Source: Paraburkholderia sp. BL10I2N1 (GTDB taxonomy: Bacteria > Pseudomonadota > Gammaproteobacteria > Burkholderiales > Burkholderiaceae). Taken from it: 64,000 bases of DNA. Positions 1-10,508 of the stretch are shown piece by piece. Every line of letters begins with the position of its first letter. The stretch's first letter is position 1. The stretch covers positions 2,914,001-2,978,000 of the forward strand of contig NZ_SNWA01000001.1 in NCBI RefSeq assembly GCF_004361815.1, read 5' to 3'. The position numbers and the translations under genes are program-made. The notes below the pieces were generated by a model. It did not search any database, was not told the origin of the DNA, and was given only the letters and a program-made list of their open reading frames with translations.

Positions 1-232
1 GATCGAGCTTGGTCGGGAAGTAGTAATGCAGGTTGGCTTTCGGTAAGCCTGCGCGTTCCGCGATCATCGCAGTGCTGGTGCCTTCGAGCCCGCGTTCCGC
101 GAATACCGCCTCGGCGCACGCCAGCAGATGCGCCTCGTTCGTGTTGCGAATGTGGGCCTTGCGCCGCCGCATTGGCTTCGTCGTTTCTTCGTTTGCGCCG
201 GCTATGACCGGCGTATCGTCGTCTTTCATCAT
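1..232 (-). CDS. TetR-family regulator, RutR-like, N-terminal part
   Basis: Transcribed leftward and cut by the window edge, so only about 77 residues are visible. After a basic linker rich in Arg and Lys comes a classic TetR helix-turn-helix: an A-E-A-V-F-A-E-R-G helix, then M-I-A-E-R-A-G-L-P-K-A-N-L-H-Y-Y-F-P-T-K. The Leu-His-Tyr-Tyr-Phe recognition helix is typical of RutR-type regulators, which sense uracil or thymine. It is divergent from a complete reductive pyrimidine-degradation operon, so pyrimidine-responsive control of that operon and of itself is the natural reading (inference). Two consecutive ATG codons (230-232 and 227-229) are both possible starts. The C-terminal ligand-binding domain lies outside the window. 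Confidence 0.85.
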   Translation of the reverse strand, partial: MMKDDDTPVIAGANEETTKPMRRRKAHIRNTNEAHLLACAEAVFAERGLEGTSTAMIAERAGLPKANLHYYFPTKLD

Positions 233-387
233 CGGCCTCGCCTGGCTCAGGAGCCCTCAGTCGCCGCGTCGCGCCTCATTGTAGTCGTATTGCGGCACGC
301 GACGCACGGCCTGTCTCATCCACCGAATGCGGCGTACCGCACGCATGTTGCGGTGCAATGGCACGCTTTTCGCTCATACGGAAGTCA

Positions 388-433
388 TTGAAATATCTTT
401 ATTAATCGTCTACAACCTGTCCAATCGGACAGG
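388..433 (+). promoter_or_regulatory. Promoter and dyad operator of the pyrimidine operon
   Basis: A -35-like TTGAAA (388-393) and a -10-like TACAAC (411-416) are separated by 17 bp. Directly overlapping the -10 is a perfect inverted repeat, CCTGTCC at 416-422 and GGACAGG at 427-433, with a 4-bp centre. The position between the divergent TetR gene and the catabolic operon fits autoregulation by the TetR protein. The rest of 233-601 holds no gene that I can support. Confidence 0.6.
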
Positions 434-601
434 ATTGGTGAAGCAGGCAATCGAACCGTATCGACGACCGGGCGCCGGCGTAAGTGGTATGCACCGGCCA
501 CGGGCGCCACGCCCCAAAACATGTCGTCCGTGCACCGCATCTGCGCCACGTTGTCCTGCGTGTGTGTATGGATAGCCCGATTCGCGTGAGGAGAGAGACT
601 G

Positions 602-1870
602 ATGAACGCAGTGACGGACAAAGGACTCGACGTGTCGATCAAGGTGAACGGTCAACGTCTGTGGGACAGCCTGATGACGATGGCGAAGATCGGCGCGACG
701 CCGAAGGGTGGTGTGTGCCGGCTTGCCTTGACCGATCTCGACCGGGAAGGGCGTGACCTGATCGTGAGCTGGGCGAAGGAAGCAGGGTGCACGGTCAGCA
801 TCGATCAGATGGGCAATGTGTTCATGCGCCGCGCAGGCCGCAATGCGGCGGCGTTACCGGTGATGACCGGCTCGCACGCCGATTCCCAGCCCACGGGTGG
901 CCGGTTCGACGGCATCTACGGCGTGCTGGGCGGGCTCGAAGTGATCCGCAGCCTGAATGATCACGGGATTGAAACCGAGCACCCGGTGGAAGTTGTGATC
1001 TGGACCAACGAGGAGGGCTCACGTTTTGCTCCGGCGATGGTCGCCTCCGGTGTGTTCGCAGGTGTGTTTACCCTGGAATATGGTCTGTCGCGAAAGGACG
1101 TCGACGGCAAGACGATCGGCGAGGAGCTCAGGCGTATCGGCTACGCGGGCGATGTTCCATGCGGTGGACGACCGATTCACGCGGCGTTCGAACTGCACAT
1201 CGAACAGGGGCCGATTCTCGAAGCGGAGCACAAGACGATCGGGGTTGTGACCGATGCGCAGGGTCAGCGCTGGTATGAAATCGTGTTGACGGGACAGGAG
1301 GCGCATGCAGGGCCGACACCCATGCCGCGTCGGCGCGATGCGTTGCTCGGCGCATCGCGTGTGGTCGATCTCGTCAACCGCATCGGCCTGAATCACGCGC
1401 CGTTCGGCTGCGCGACCGTCGGCATGATGCAGGTGCATCCGAACTCACGCAACGTGATTCCGGGGCGCGTGTTCTTCACAGTCGACTTCCGTCATCCGGA
1501 CGATGCCGTGCTGAAGGAAATGGATGCGGAGTTGCGGGAGGGCGTCGCGTGCATTGCCGGCGAAATCGGTCTTGAAACGCAGCTCGAGCAGATCTTTTAT
1601 TACGCACCGGTCGCGTTTGACACGGCCTGCGTCGAGTCGGTCCGTGCGGCGGCTGTGCGCTTCGGCTACCCGAGCCGCGACATCGTGTCGGGCGCAGGTC
1701 ACGACGCCTGTTATCTGTCGCAGGTCGCGCCGACGTCGATGGTATTCGTGCCATGCGTCGACGGGATCAGTCATAACGAAATCGAGGATGCCACGATCGA
1801 ATGGATCGAGGCGGGCGCTAATGTCTTGCTGCACGCGATGCTCGAGCGAGCGTGCGAGCCTGCTTCATAG
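602..1870 (+). CDS. N-carbamoyl-beta-alanine amidohydrolase (Zn-dependent, HyuC/beta-ureidopropionase type)
   Basis: This 422-residue protein belongs to the M20-related carbamoylase family. It removes the carbamoyl group from N-carbamoyl-beta-alanine or N-carbamoyl-beta-aminoisobutyrate, the last step of reductive uracil/thymine breakdown, releasing CO2, ammonia and the beta-amino acid. Visible metal-site motifs are G-S-H-A-D-S-Q-P-T-G-G-R-F-D-G (His92, Asp103), W-T-N-E-E-G-S (Glu137/138), E-L-H-I-E-Q-G (His199) and a C-terminal G-I-S-H-N-E. Length is normal for the family. The start is preceded by a purine-rich GAGGAGAGA site. It is first in the operon, ahead of preT, preA, the transporter and hydA. 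An allantoate or hydantoin-carbamoylase role is possible from sequence alone, but the neighbours favour the pyrimidine pathway. Confidence 0.88.
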   Translation: MNAVTDKGLDVSIKVNGQRLWDSLMTMAKIGATPKGGVCRLALTDLDREGRDLIVSWAKEAGCTVSIDQMGNVFMRRAGRNAAALPVMTGSHADSQPTGGRFDGIYGVLGGLEVIRSLNDHGIETEHPVEVVIWTNEEGSRFAPAMVASGVFAGVFTLEYGLSRKDVDGKTIGEELRRIGYAGDVPCGGRPIHAAFELHIEQGPILEAEHKTIGVVTDAQGQRWYEIVLTGQEAHAGPTPMPRRRDALLGASRVVDLVNRIGLNHAPFGCATVGMMQVHPNSRNVIPGRVFFTVDFRHPDDAVLKEMDAELREGVACIAGEIGLETQLEQIFYYAPVAFDTACVESVRAAAVRFGYPSRDIVSGAGHDACYLSQVAPTSMVFVPCVDGISHNEIEDATIEWIEAGANVLLHAMLERACEPAS

Positions 1871-1987
1871 CCCCGGCATTCTGCGTTAAACGCTCTTCTG
1901 CAAGCTTTGTTGGACCCGCTGCTCCGGCTTCGCGACAGGCGATGCCGGCTGGATTCGTGCTGTCTCTCTTCTCGTGAAGGAACGCGC

Positions 1988-3349
1988 ATGGCTACGAAAG
2001 AAACCGGCGATGTCGCCGCAGGCCGACTGACGGCCGATCAGCTCGCGTGTCAGTTTGCCGACGTCGCGCCGTTGCTCGATCCGGGCGCGGCGGCGGTGGC
2101 GGCGAGCCGCTGCCACTACTGCTATGACGCGCCCTGCGTCAACGCGTGCCCGACGCGGATCGATATTCCGGGCTTCATCCGCAAGATCGGCAACGGCAAT
2201 CTGAAAGGCGCGGCACACGACATTCTCTCGGCGAATCCGCTGGGCGGCATGTGTGCACGCGTCTGTCCGACCGAAATTCTTTGTGAAGGCGCATGCGTGC
2301 GCAACCATCAGGATGAGAAGCCCGTTGCGATCGGCGCATTGCAGCGTCATGCGACGGATTGGGCGATGGCGCGCGGCGAGACCTTGTTCAGGCGCGCGGC
2401 GGATTCGGGGTGTCATGTGGCCGTCGTCGGCGCGGGGCCGGCGGGGCTCGCGTGTGCGCATCGTCTTGCGCTGATGGGGCATCGCGTGACGCTTTTCGAC
2501 GCGCATCCCAAGGCTGGCGGCCTCAACGAATACGGTATCGCCGCCTACAAGACCGTCGACGATTTCGCACAGCGCGAAGTGGACTGGCTGCTCTCCGTGG
2601 GCGGCATCGCGTTGAAGACAGGCGTCATGCTCGGGCGCGATGTGAGCCTCGACGAACTGCGTCAGCAACACGATGCGGTGTTTCTCGCGATTGGACTGGC
2701 CGGCGTGAAGGCATTGCAGATCGAAGGTGAAGCGCTCGGGAACGTGCACAACGCGGTCGATTTTATTGCGCGCCTGCGCGCGGCGGACGATCTTTCGACG
2801 CTGCCTGTCGGGCGCCGCGTGGTGGTGATCGGCGGCGGCAACACCGCGATCGATGCCGCCGTGCAAAGCAGCAAGCTCGGCGCGCAAAGCGTGACGATGG
2901 TCTACCGACGCGGCGTCGATGCGATGAGCGCGACGTGGGCGGAGCGCGAATTTGCGCAAACGCAGGGCGTTTCGATCGTGCTCTACGCGCAACCGCTCAA
3001 GCTCAATCGCGATGGTACGTGCGTCACGGGCGTCGAGTTCGAGCGCACGAAAGAGGAGGCAGGACGTCTTGTCGGCACTGGCGAGCGCTTCACCTTGGAA
3101 GCCGACATGGTGCTCAAGGCAATCGGCCAGACACTCGTCGCGACAGGGCTCGATGCCGACATCCTGACGACGGATGGTTCGCGCATCGAGGTCGACGACG
3201 AGCGCCGGACCTCGTTGAAAGGCGTCTGGGCAGGCGGCGACTGCGCGGCGACCGGCCTCGACCTGACTGTGCAGGCGGTGGAGGACGGCAAGCTTGCGGC
3301 GGCGTCGATCGATCGGGTTTTCGCGCGTACGGCGGTGCGTGCCGCGTAG
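1988..3349 (+). CDS. preT: NAD-dependent dihydropyrimidine dehydrogenase, subunit PreT
   Basis: This is the 453-residue FAD- and iron-sulfur-containing electron-input subunit that takes electrons from NADH and passes them to PreA for reduction of uracil or thymine. Two Cys-rich N-terminal clusters (Cys42, 45, 50, 54 and Cys89, 93, 99, 103) resemble the N-terminal Fe-S domain of glutamate synthase small subunit and mammalian DPD. A Rossmann motif V-G-A-G-P-A-G-L near residue 147 binds FAD, and V-V-I-G-G-G-N-T-A-I-D near residue 279 binds the nicotinamide nucleotide. I chose the ATG at 1988 because an AAGGA site lies 7 bases upstream; the reading frame runs further upstream but without a ribosome site. 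It sits about 120 bp after the amidohydrolase and about 120 bp before preA. Confidence 0.93.
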   Translation: MATKETGDVAAGRLTADQLACQFADVAPLLDPGAAAVAASRCHYCYDAPCVNACPTRIDIPGFIRKIGNGNLKGAAHDILSANPLGGMCARVCPTEILCEGACVRNHQDEKPVAIGALQRHATDWAMARGETLFRRAADSGCHVAVVGAGPAGLACAHRLALMGHRVTLFDAHPKAGGLNEYGIAAYKTVDDFAQREVDWLLSVGGIALKTGVMLGRDVSLDELRQQHDAVFLAIGLAGVKALQIEGEALGNVHNAVDFIARLRAADDLSTLPVGRRVVVIGGGNTAIDAAVQSSKLGAQSVTMVYRRGVDAMSATWAEREFAQTQGVSIVLYAQPLKLNRDGTCVTGVEFERTKEEAGRLVGTGERFTLEADMVLKAIGQTLVATGLDADILTTDGSRIEVDDERRTSLKGVWAGGDCAATGLDLTVQAVEDGKLAAASIDRVFARTAVRAA

Positions 3350-3466
3350 TGCGGCCAGGTACCGCCTGGCGCGTTATGGCGCGCCACAGTACAGCCTCAT
3401 TCAGGAAGCGTACCGCCCAGGAGCGGCACACAGAGATAAAAGAGCGACATCCCCACGGAGCTGAAC

Positions 3467-4822
3467 ATGGCCGATCTTCGTTGCACAATCGCCGGCATCA
3501 CGTCGCCGAATCCTTTCTGGCTGGCGTCGGCGCCGCCTACCGACAAGGCCTACAACGTCAACCGCGCATTTGAAGCAGGCTGGGGCGGCGTCGTCTGGAA
3601 GACGCTCGGGCTCGATCCGCACGTCGTCAACGTGAGCTCCCGCTATGGCGCGGTGCAGTGGAACGGACAGCGGATGGCGGGTCTGAACAACATCGAACTC
3701 ATCACCGACCGCCCGCTCGACGTCAATCTGCGCGAGATCGCCCAGGTCAAGCGCGACTGGCCGGACCGCGCGATGATCGTGTCGCTGATGGTGCCGTGCA
3801 ACGAGCGTGACTGGAAATGGATCCTGCCGCTCGTCGAAGACACCGGCGCGGATGCGGTCGAACTCAACTTCGGTTGTCCGCACGGCATGAGCGAGCGGGG
3901 CATGGGGTCGGCCATCGGCCAGGTGCCGGAGTACATCGAGATGGTCACCCGCTGGGTCAAGGAAGGCTCGCGCCTGCCTTGCCTCGTCAAGCTCACACCC
4001 AACATCACCGACATCCGGCTCGGTTCGCGCGCCGCTTGCAAGGGCGGTGCGGACGGCGTGTCGCTCATCAACACGATCAACTCCATCGTCGCGGTCGATC
4101 TCGACGATATGGCGCCCATGCCCACCGTCGATGGCAAGGGCACGCACGGCGGCTACTGCGGCCCGGCGGTCAAGCCGATTGCGCTCAACATGGTCGCGGA
4201 AATTGCCCGCGATGTGGAAACACCTGGCCTGCCGATCTCCGGGATCGGCGGCATCACGTCGTGGCGCGACGCCGCGGAGTTCATCGTGCTGGGCGCGGGC
4301 AGCGTGCAGGTGTGTACCGCGGCGATGCATTACGGCTTTCGCATCGTGTCCGACATGGCGGATGGCCTGTCGAACTGGATGGACGAAAAACGCTACGCGA
4401 CGCTCGACGATATCCGTGGCCGTGCCGTGCCGAACGTCACCGACTGGAAATTCCTGAACCTCAGCTACGACATCAAGGCGCGCATCGATCAGGATAAGTG
4501 CATCCAGTGCGGCCTGTGCCACATCGTGTGCGAAGACACGTCGCACCAGGCGATTACGCGCGAGAAGAACGGCGTGCGGCATTTCGAAGTGATCGACGAG
4601 AGCTGCGTCGGGTGCAATTTATGCATGCACGTGTGTCCGGTCGATCAATGCATCACGATGGAGCGCGTCGATGCAGGCGCCTATTCGAACTGGACGACGC
4701 ACCCCAACAATCCGATGGCCGCAGCGGCAACCACGGCAACCTCAGCCACGGCAGCACCCTCAGCAGCAACTGCCGCAGCAACAGCGGCCGCGGAAACCGA
4801 CACACCCGCACGCGCCGCGTGA
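3467..4822 (+). CDS. preA: Dihydropyrimidine dehydrogenase catalytic subunit PreA
   Basis: This 451-residue subunit reduces the 5,6 double bond of uracil or thymine on FMN. The N-terminal TIM-barrel resembles dihydroorotate dehydrogenase (V-E-L-N-F-G-C-P-H-G, then G-I-G-G-I-T-S-W-R-D in the phosphate-binding region). Two ferredoxin-like [4Fe-4S] motifs follow: C-I-Q-C-G-L-C-H-I-V-C near residue 345 and C-V-G-C-N-L-C-M-H-V-C-P near 380. The start has a GGAG site. It works as a complex with PreT, encoded immediately upstream. One oddity is that the last 35 or so residues form an Ala/Thr-rich low-complexity tail, which makes the protein longer than the roughly 411 residues of E. coli PreA. Confidence 0.94.
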   Translation: MADLRCTIAGITSPNPFWLASAPPTDKAYNVNRAFEAGWGGVVWKTLGLDPHVVNVSSRYGAVQWNGQRMAGLNNIELITDRPLDVNLREIAQVKRDWPDRAMIVSLMVPCNERDWKWILPLVEDTGADAVELNFGCPHGMSERGMGSAIGQVPEYIEMVTRWVKEGSRLPCLVKLTPNITDIRLGSRAACKGGADGVSLINTINSIVAVDLDDMAPMPTVDGKGTHGGYCGPAVKPIALNMVAEIARDVETPGLPISGIGGITSWRDAAEFIVLGAGSVQVCTAAMHYGFRIVSDMADGLSNWMDEKRYATLDDIRGRAVPNVTDWKFLNLSYDIKARIDQDKCIQCGLCHIVCEDTSHQAITREKNGVRHFEVIDESCVGCNLCMHVCPVDQCITMERVDAGAYSNWTTHPNNPMAAAATTATSATAAPSAATAAATAAAETDTPARAA

Positions 4823-4893
4823 CGGATGCGCATCTGGCACTGGACGCGTTGCGTTGACGACGCGCCAGTTTTTCGACCATGGGAGAATCTTCG

Positions 4894-6405
4894 ATGAATC
4901 AGTCTGCGGGAACCAGCGATTCGCTACTGCAACCGGCGGTACAAGGCAGCGCGCTCTACAACGACGATCTCGCGCCGACCGGCAAGTCTCAACGCACGTG
5001 GAAGTGGTATCACTTCGCGGCGTTGTGGGTCGGCATGGTGATGAACATTGCGTCGTACATGCTGGCTGCCGGATTGACTGAGCAGGGCATGTCGCCGTGG
5101 CAGGCGGTGACAACGGTGCTGCTGGGCAACCTGATCGTGCTCGTGCCGATGCTGCTGATCGGCCACGCTGGCGCCAAACATGGCATTCCGTACGCGGTAC
5201 TGGTGCGCTCGTCGTTCGGCACGCAGGGGGCCAAGCTGCCGGCGCTGTTGCGGGCGATCGTCGCGTGCGGCTGGTACGGCATTCAGACATGGCTTGGCGG
5301 CAGCGCCATCTATACGCTGCTCAATATTCTGACGGGCAACGCGCTGCAAGGCACCCCGCTGCCGTTCATCGATATTTCGATGGGTCAGGCCGCGTGCTTT
5401 CTCGCGTTCTGGGCGCTGCAGATCTACTTCATCGTCAACGGAACGGATTCGATCCGCTGGCTCGAAAGCTGGTCCGCGCCGATCAAGGTACTGATGTGCA
5501 TCGTGCTGGTCTGGTGGGCGACGTCGAAGGCAGGGGGTGTCGGAAGCATGCTGTCGACGCCGTCGCAGTTCGCCGCCGGCGGCAAGCGGGAAGGACTCTT
5601 CTGGGTCACGTTCTGGCCGAGCCTCACGGCGATGGTGGGCTTCTGGGCAACGCTCGCGCTGAACATCCCCGACTTCACGCGCTTCGCCCGGACCCAGCGC
5701 GACCAGATGGTCGGCCAGGCGGTCGGCCTGCCGGTGCCGATGGCGCTGCTTTCGGTGATCTCGGTGGTGGTGACTTCGGCGACCGTGGTGATCTACGGCC
5801 AGGCGATCTGGGATCCGATCGATCTGACGAGCCGCATGACGGGCATCGGCGTGGGCATTGCGCTCATCATCCTGACGCTCGACACGATGTGCTGCAATCT
5901 CGCGGCGAACCTCGTCGGACCGGCATACGACTTTTCGAGCCTCTGGCCGAAGGGCATCTCATACAAGGCAGGCGGCATGATCACCGCGACCATCGCGATC
6001 GTGATGATGCCGTGGAAAATTCTCGCGACCACGCACGGTTATATCTTTACGTGGCTCGTCGGCTATTCGGCTTTGCTCGGGCCGGTAGCGGGCATCATGA
6101 TGGTTGATTACTTCCTGATTCGCGGCACGCGCCTCGATCATCGTGAACTGTTCGACGAGAACGGCGAGTACGCGTACACGGGGGGCTGGAATATCGCCGC
6201 GGTGGTCGCGCTCGCAATCGGCGTGCTGCCGAATCTGCCGGGCTTTCTGAATACGGCGTTTCCGGCGGCTTTTCCGAATGTGCCCGACCTGTTCAAGACC
6301 TTGTACACCTATGCGTGGTTTGTCGGCCTCGCACTTGCGGCGGTTGTGTACGGCGTGTGGATGAAGCTCGGCAAGAGCACGAGTCCGCGTATCGCGCGTG
6401 CCTGA
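4894..6405 (+). CDS. NCS1-family nucleobase:cation symporter
   Basis: A 503-residue inner-membrane transporter of the NCS1 (Mhp1/CodB/FurD-like) family, with about 12 hydrophobic segments. Family landmarks include W-V-G-M-V-M-N-I-A-S-Y near the first helix, Q-T-W-L-G-G-S-A-I-Y, and N-I-P-D-F-T-R-F-A in the middle. The substrate is inferred from context: uracil, thymine, dihydropyrimidine or hydantoin, since the gene lies between preA and hydA. An upstream in-frame ATG at 4879 is possible, but GGGAGA sits about 8 bases before 4894, so 4894 is preferred. The last residues are basic and cytoplasmic. Confidence 0.9.
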   Translation: MNQSAGTSDSLLQPAVQGSALYNDDLAPTGKSQRTWKWYHFAALWVGMVMNIASYMLAAGLTEQGMSPWQAVTTVLLGNLIVLVPMLLIGHAGAKHGIPYAVLVRSSFGTQGAKLPALLRAIVACGWYGIQTWLGGSAIYTLLNILTGNALQGTPLPFIDISMGQAACFLAFWALQIYFIVNGTDSIRWLESWSAPIKVLMCIVLVWWATSKAGGVGSMLSTPSQFAAGGKREGLFWVTFWPSLTAMVGFWATLALNIPDFTRFARTQRDQMVGQAVGLPVPMALLSVISVVVTSATVVIYGQAIWDPIDLTSRMTGIGVGIALIILTLDTMCCNLAANLVGPAYDFSSLWPKGISYKAGGMITATIAIVMMPWKILATTHGYIFTWLVGYSALLGPVAGIMMVDYFLIRGTRLDHRELFDENGEYAYTGGWNIAAVVALAIGVLPNLPGFLNTAFPAAFPNVPDLFKTLYTYAWFVGLALAAVVYGVWMKLGKSTSPRIARA

Positions 6406-6473
6406 ACCACAGTGGGAACGACAGCGACAGCGGTCATCGGACGGCGTTTCATTCGCATTTGCGCTGACATTAA

Positions 6474-7946
<1,473 letters not shown>

Positions 7947-8036
7947 GCGTGCGCGGATTGCATGAAACACGGCAGGCGCACGCGGTACGATCGCGCGGCG
8001 CTGGCTACCGTGAGAAGCGGCAGCCAGCGGCGGCGA

Positions 8037-8543
8037 TTACGAAACGGTATCGGAAGAAGCGAGCGTCGCGATAAACACGGACGCGATCGCTTCAACACCG
8101 TCGCAGTCTTCTTCGGTGAAGCGCGCGGGCAGCGGGCTGTCGAGGTCGAGTACGCCAAGCAGGGTGCCATCAGGCATCAGCAGCGGCACGACCAGTTCCG
8201 AGCGGGACGCAGCATCGCACGCGATGTGATCGGCAAACGCGTGAACGTCGGGCACGAGCTGGCTGCGGCGCGTCTGCGCGGCCAGGCCGCACACGCCGCG
8301 GCCCATTGCGATGCGCACGCAGGCGGGCTTGCCTTGAAACGGGCCGACCACGAGTTCGCCGTCGACGAGGAAATAGAATCCAGCCCAGTTCAGATCCGGC
8401 ATCGTGTGATACAGCAACGCCGAGAGATTCGCGGCATTGGCGACGAGATTGGTCTCGCCGGCGAGCAGCGCGTGCGCCTGAGCGGCCAGTTCGTCGTAGA
8501 AGTCGCGTTTGGGCAACTCGGTGGAGACAGTTCCCTGGAACAT
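8037..8543 (-). CDS. msrC: Free methionine-(R)-sulfoxide reductase (fRMsr, GAF domain)
   Basis: This 168-residue single GAF-domain protein of the YebR/MsrC family reduces free (not protein-bound) L-methionine-(R)-sulfoxide in the cytoplasm using thioredoxin. All three family cysteines are present in the expected places: P-A-C-V-R-I, R-G-V-C-G-L and I-A-C-D-A-A-S-R-S-E. The W-A-G-F-Y sequence before the cofactor-like pocket and the S-E-L-V-V-P strand are also typical. It is transcribed opposite to its neighbours and appears monocistronic. General GAF signalling proteins usually lack this cysteine triad, so the enzyme call is firm. Confidence 0.9.
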   Translation of the reverse strand: MFQGTVSTELPKRDFYDELAAQAHALLAGETNLVANAANLSALLYHTMPDLNWAGFYFLVDGELVVGPFQGKPACVRIAMGRGVCGLAAQTRRSQLVPDVHAFADHIACDAASRSELVVPLLMPDGTLLGVLDLDSPLPARFTEEDCDGVEAIASVFIATLASSDTVS

Positions 8544-8643
8544 ACCTGTACATCCTGCATGGTCATTTCGACGACGCTCGCGTGAGCGGCCGGAGGGGCG
8601 GCGTCGAGCGCGAGCACGGGTCGTGATTGTCCCACCTTTGCCG

Positions 8644-8850
8644 TTAGCCTGTGCGCCGGCGGCAAGGTTCCGGGGTTCTGGTCTGACACCAGCCGTCAGT
8701 TTCCTGCAATATCCTCGACATCAGTTTCGCGACGTGCGCCCGGGCAATCCGTTCGGCCCGCTCTTCGTCGCGTGCTTCGAGCGCCTGCAGAATCATGGCA
8801 TGTTCATCGCGGTTCGCGGTTCCGCCGTCGGTCGCTCGAGGAGACGACGG
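8644..8850 (-). pseudogene. Relic of a GntR/FCD-family regulator (C-terminal end)
   Basis: On the minus strand an open stretch ends at a TAA (8644-8646) and reads N-R-D-E-H-A-M-I-L-Q-A-L-E-A-R-D-E-E-R-A, then E-R-I-A-R-A-H-V-A-K-L-M. This is the last helix region of the FCD ligand-binding domain of FadR-type GntR regulators (E-H-x-x-I-L-x-A-L-x-x-R-D-x-x-x-A-x-x-x-x-x-x-H). No start, helix-turn-helix or upstream domain remains, so it is a fossil. It lies just before an amino-acid ABC importer, which it may once have regulated (inference). Confidence 0.6.
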
Positions 8851-9023
8851 CTGTCCTGGCCAGATACTTATGTATGAGGCTCTTTATTACCTCGAGAAAT
8901 ATTCATCATCATCGAAATGCTTTGTAGAAATATAGGGCCTTTGCTACAGTCCGCTGCACCGTTCGGACCGGTAGCATTGCGGGGGCCGGACGCCATACCA
9001 AACACCACAACTGGGAGCACCAG

Positions 9024-9803
9024 ATGAAATCGATTCGATCCATGCTGTTGATTGGCCTGCTGCAGGCTGCCTTCGTAACCTCGGCATTCGCCGCCGATGG
9101 CCTCGCGCAGATCAAGGCCGCCGGGGCCTTCAAGATCGGCACGGAAGGCACGTACGCGCCGTTCACGTTTCACGATGCATCGAACCAGCTGACCGGCTTC
9201 GACGTCGAGATCGGCCGCGAAATCGCGAAGCGTCTCGGCGTGAAGGCCGACTTCATCGAAGGCAAGTGGGACGGCCTGATTGCCGGCCTCGACTCGAACC
9301 GCTACGATGCCGTGATCAACGAAGTGGCGGTCACCGACGCGCGCAAGGCCAAGTACGATTTCTCGGATCCGTACATCACGTCGCACGCGGCCTTGATCGT
9401 GCGTTCGGACAACAACACGATCAAGGGCTTCGACGACCTGAAGGGCAAGAAATCGGCCAACACGCTGACGAGCAACTTCGGCAAGATTGCCACGGCGCAT
9501 GGCGCGGAAGTCGTGCCGGTGCAGGGCTTCAACGAATCGATCGATTTGCTGACCTCGGGCCGCGTCGATGCGACGGTCAACGATTCGCTGTCGTTCCTCG
9601 ATTTCAAGAAGCACAAGCCTGATGCGAAAGTGAAGATCGTCGCGCTTGACACCTCCAGCGACAGCGACAGGTCGGCGGTGCTCATTCGCAAGGGCAATCC
9701 GGAGTTGCAGGCTGCCATCAACAAGGCGCTCGCCGACATGAAGGCCGACGGCACCTATGACAAGATCTCGAACAAGTACTTCGGTAAAGACGTTTCGCAG
9801 TAA
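9024..9803 (+). CDS. Amino-acid ABC transporter, periplasmic binding protein (cystine-type)
   Basis: A 259-residue family-3 solute-binding protein. A signal peptide (basic start, hydrophobic core, cleavage after A-F-A near residue 23) sends it to the periplasm. The G-T-E-G-T-Y-A-P-F-T-F-H and L-T-G-F-D-V-E-I segments and the ending Y-F-G-K-D-V-S closely resemble E. coli FliY (TcyJ), the cystine and diaminopimelate binder, so cystine or a related amino acid is the best guess. A GGGAG site precedes the ATG. It is followed by permease and ATPase genes in one operon. Confidence 0.88.
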   Translation: MKSIRSMLLIGLLQAAFVTSAFAADGLAQIKAAGAFKIGTEGTYAPFTFHDASNQLTGFDVEIGREIAKRLGVKADFIEGKWDGLIAGLDSNRYDAVINEVAVTDARKAKYDFSDPYITSHAALIVRSDNNTIKGFDDLKGKKSANTLTSNFGKIATAHGAEVVPVQGFNESIDLLTSGRVDATVNDSLSFLDFKKHKPDAKVKIVALDTSSDSDRSAVLIRKGNPELQAAINKALADMKADGTYDKISNKYFGKDVSQ

Positions 9804-9830
9804 AACAACAAAAAGGAGCGAGCCTGAATC

Positions 9831-10508
9831 ATGCCGGCCTGGCTGCATTTGATGGTTGAGTCGCTGGGGCCCCTGCTGTACGCGGGGCTGGTTTTCACCG
9901 TCCCGCTCACTATCGTTTCATTCGTGCTGGGTCTCGCGCTGGCGTTCGTCGTCGCGTTGATCCGGCTGTTCGGGCCCGCGTGGTCCGTGGCGATCGTGCG
10001 CTTCTATGTCTGGCTGATTCGCGGCTCGCCGCTGCTTGTGCAGCTGTTCGTGATCTTCTATGGCTTGCCGAGCGTCGGGATCGTGCTCGACCCGTTGACG
10101 GCGGCCATCATCGGCTTTTCGCTGAACGTCGGCGCCTACAATTCCGAGGTGATCCGCGGCGTGATCGAATCGATCCCGAAAGGCCAGTGGGAAGCCGCCT
10201 ATTCGATGGGGATGACGCGCGGCCAGGCGTTGCGTCGCGCGATCCTGCCGCAGGCGGCGCGCGTGGCGTTGCCACCGCTCGCGAATTCGTTCATCGCGCT
10301 GGTGAAGGACACGTCGCTCGCGGCCGTGCTGACCGTGCCGGAAATCTTCCAGGCGGCGCAGCGCATCGCCTCGGTGACCTACGAGCCGTTGATCCTGTAT
10401 ACCGAAGCCGCGTTGATCTATCTGGTGTTCAGTTCGGTGCTGTCGTCGGCGCAGGTGCGGCTCGAGAAACGCTTTGGCCGCCACGCACTTTTCACGGGCG
10501 GAACCTGA
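9831..10508 (+). CDS. Amino-acid ABC transporter, permease
   Basis: A 225-residue inner-membrane protein of the HisM/YecS type with about five membrane segments. It has the EAA loop (E-A-A-Y-S-M-G-M-T-R-G-Q-A) that contacts the ATPase, and W-L-I-R-G-S-P-L-L-V-Q-L-F, a signature of polar amino-acid permeases. An AAAAAGGAG site lies upstream. It starts 27 bases after the binding-protein gene, and its stop overlaps the ATPase start by one base, so the three genes are translationally coupled. Confidence 0.93.
   Translation: MPAWLHLMVESLGPLLYAGLVFTVPLTIVSFVLGLALAFVVALIRLFGPAWSVAIVRFYVWLIRGSPLLVQLFVIFYGLPSVGIVLDPLTAAIIGFSLNVGAYNSEVIRGVIESIPKGQWEAAYSMGMTRGQALRRAILPQAARVALPPLANSFIALVKDTSLAAVLTVPEIFQAAQRIASVTYEPLILYTEAALIYLVFSSVLSSAQVRLEKRFGRHALFTGGT

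Noticed and set aside
1886..2992. 368-residue minus-strand frame over preT
   Set aside because: Shadow of preT; no family and no ribosome site.
8509..8877. 122-residue plus-strand frame
   Set aside because: Overlaps the msrC start and the GntR relic, with no family and no ribosome site.
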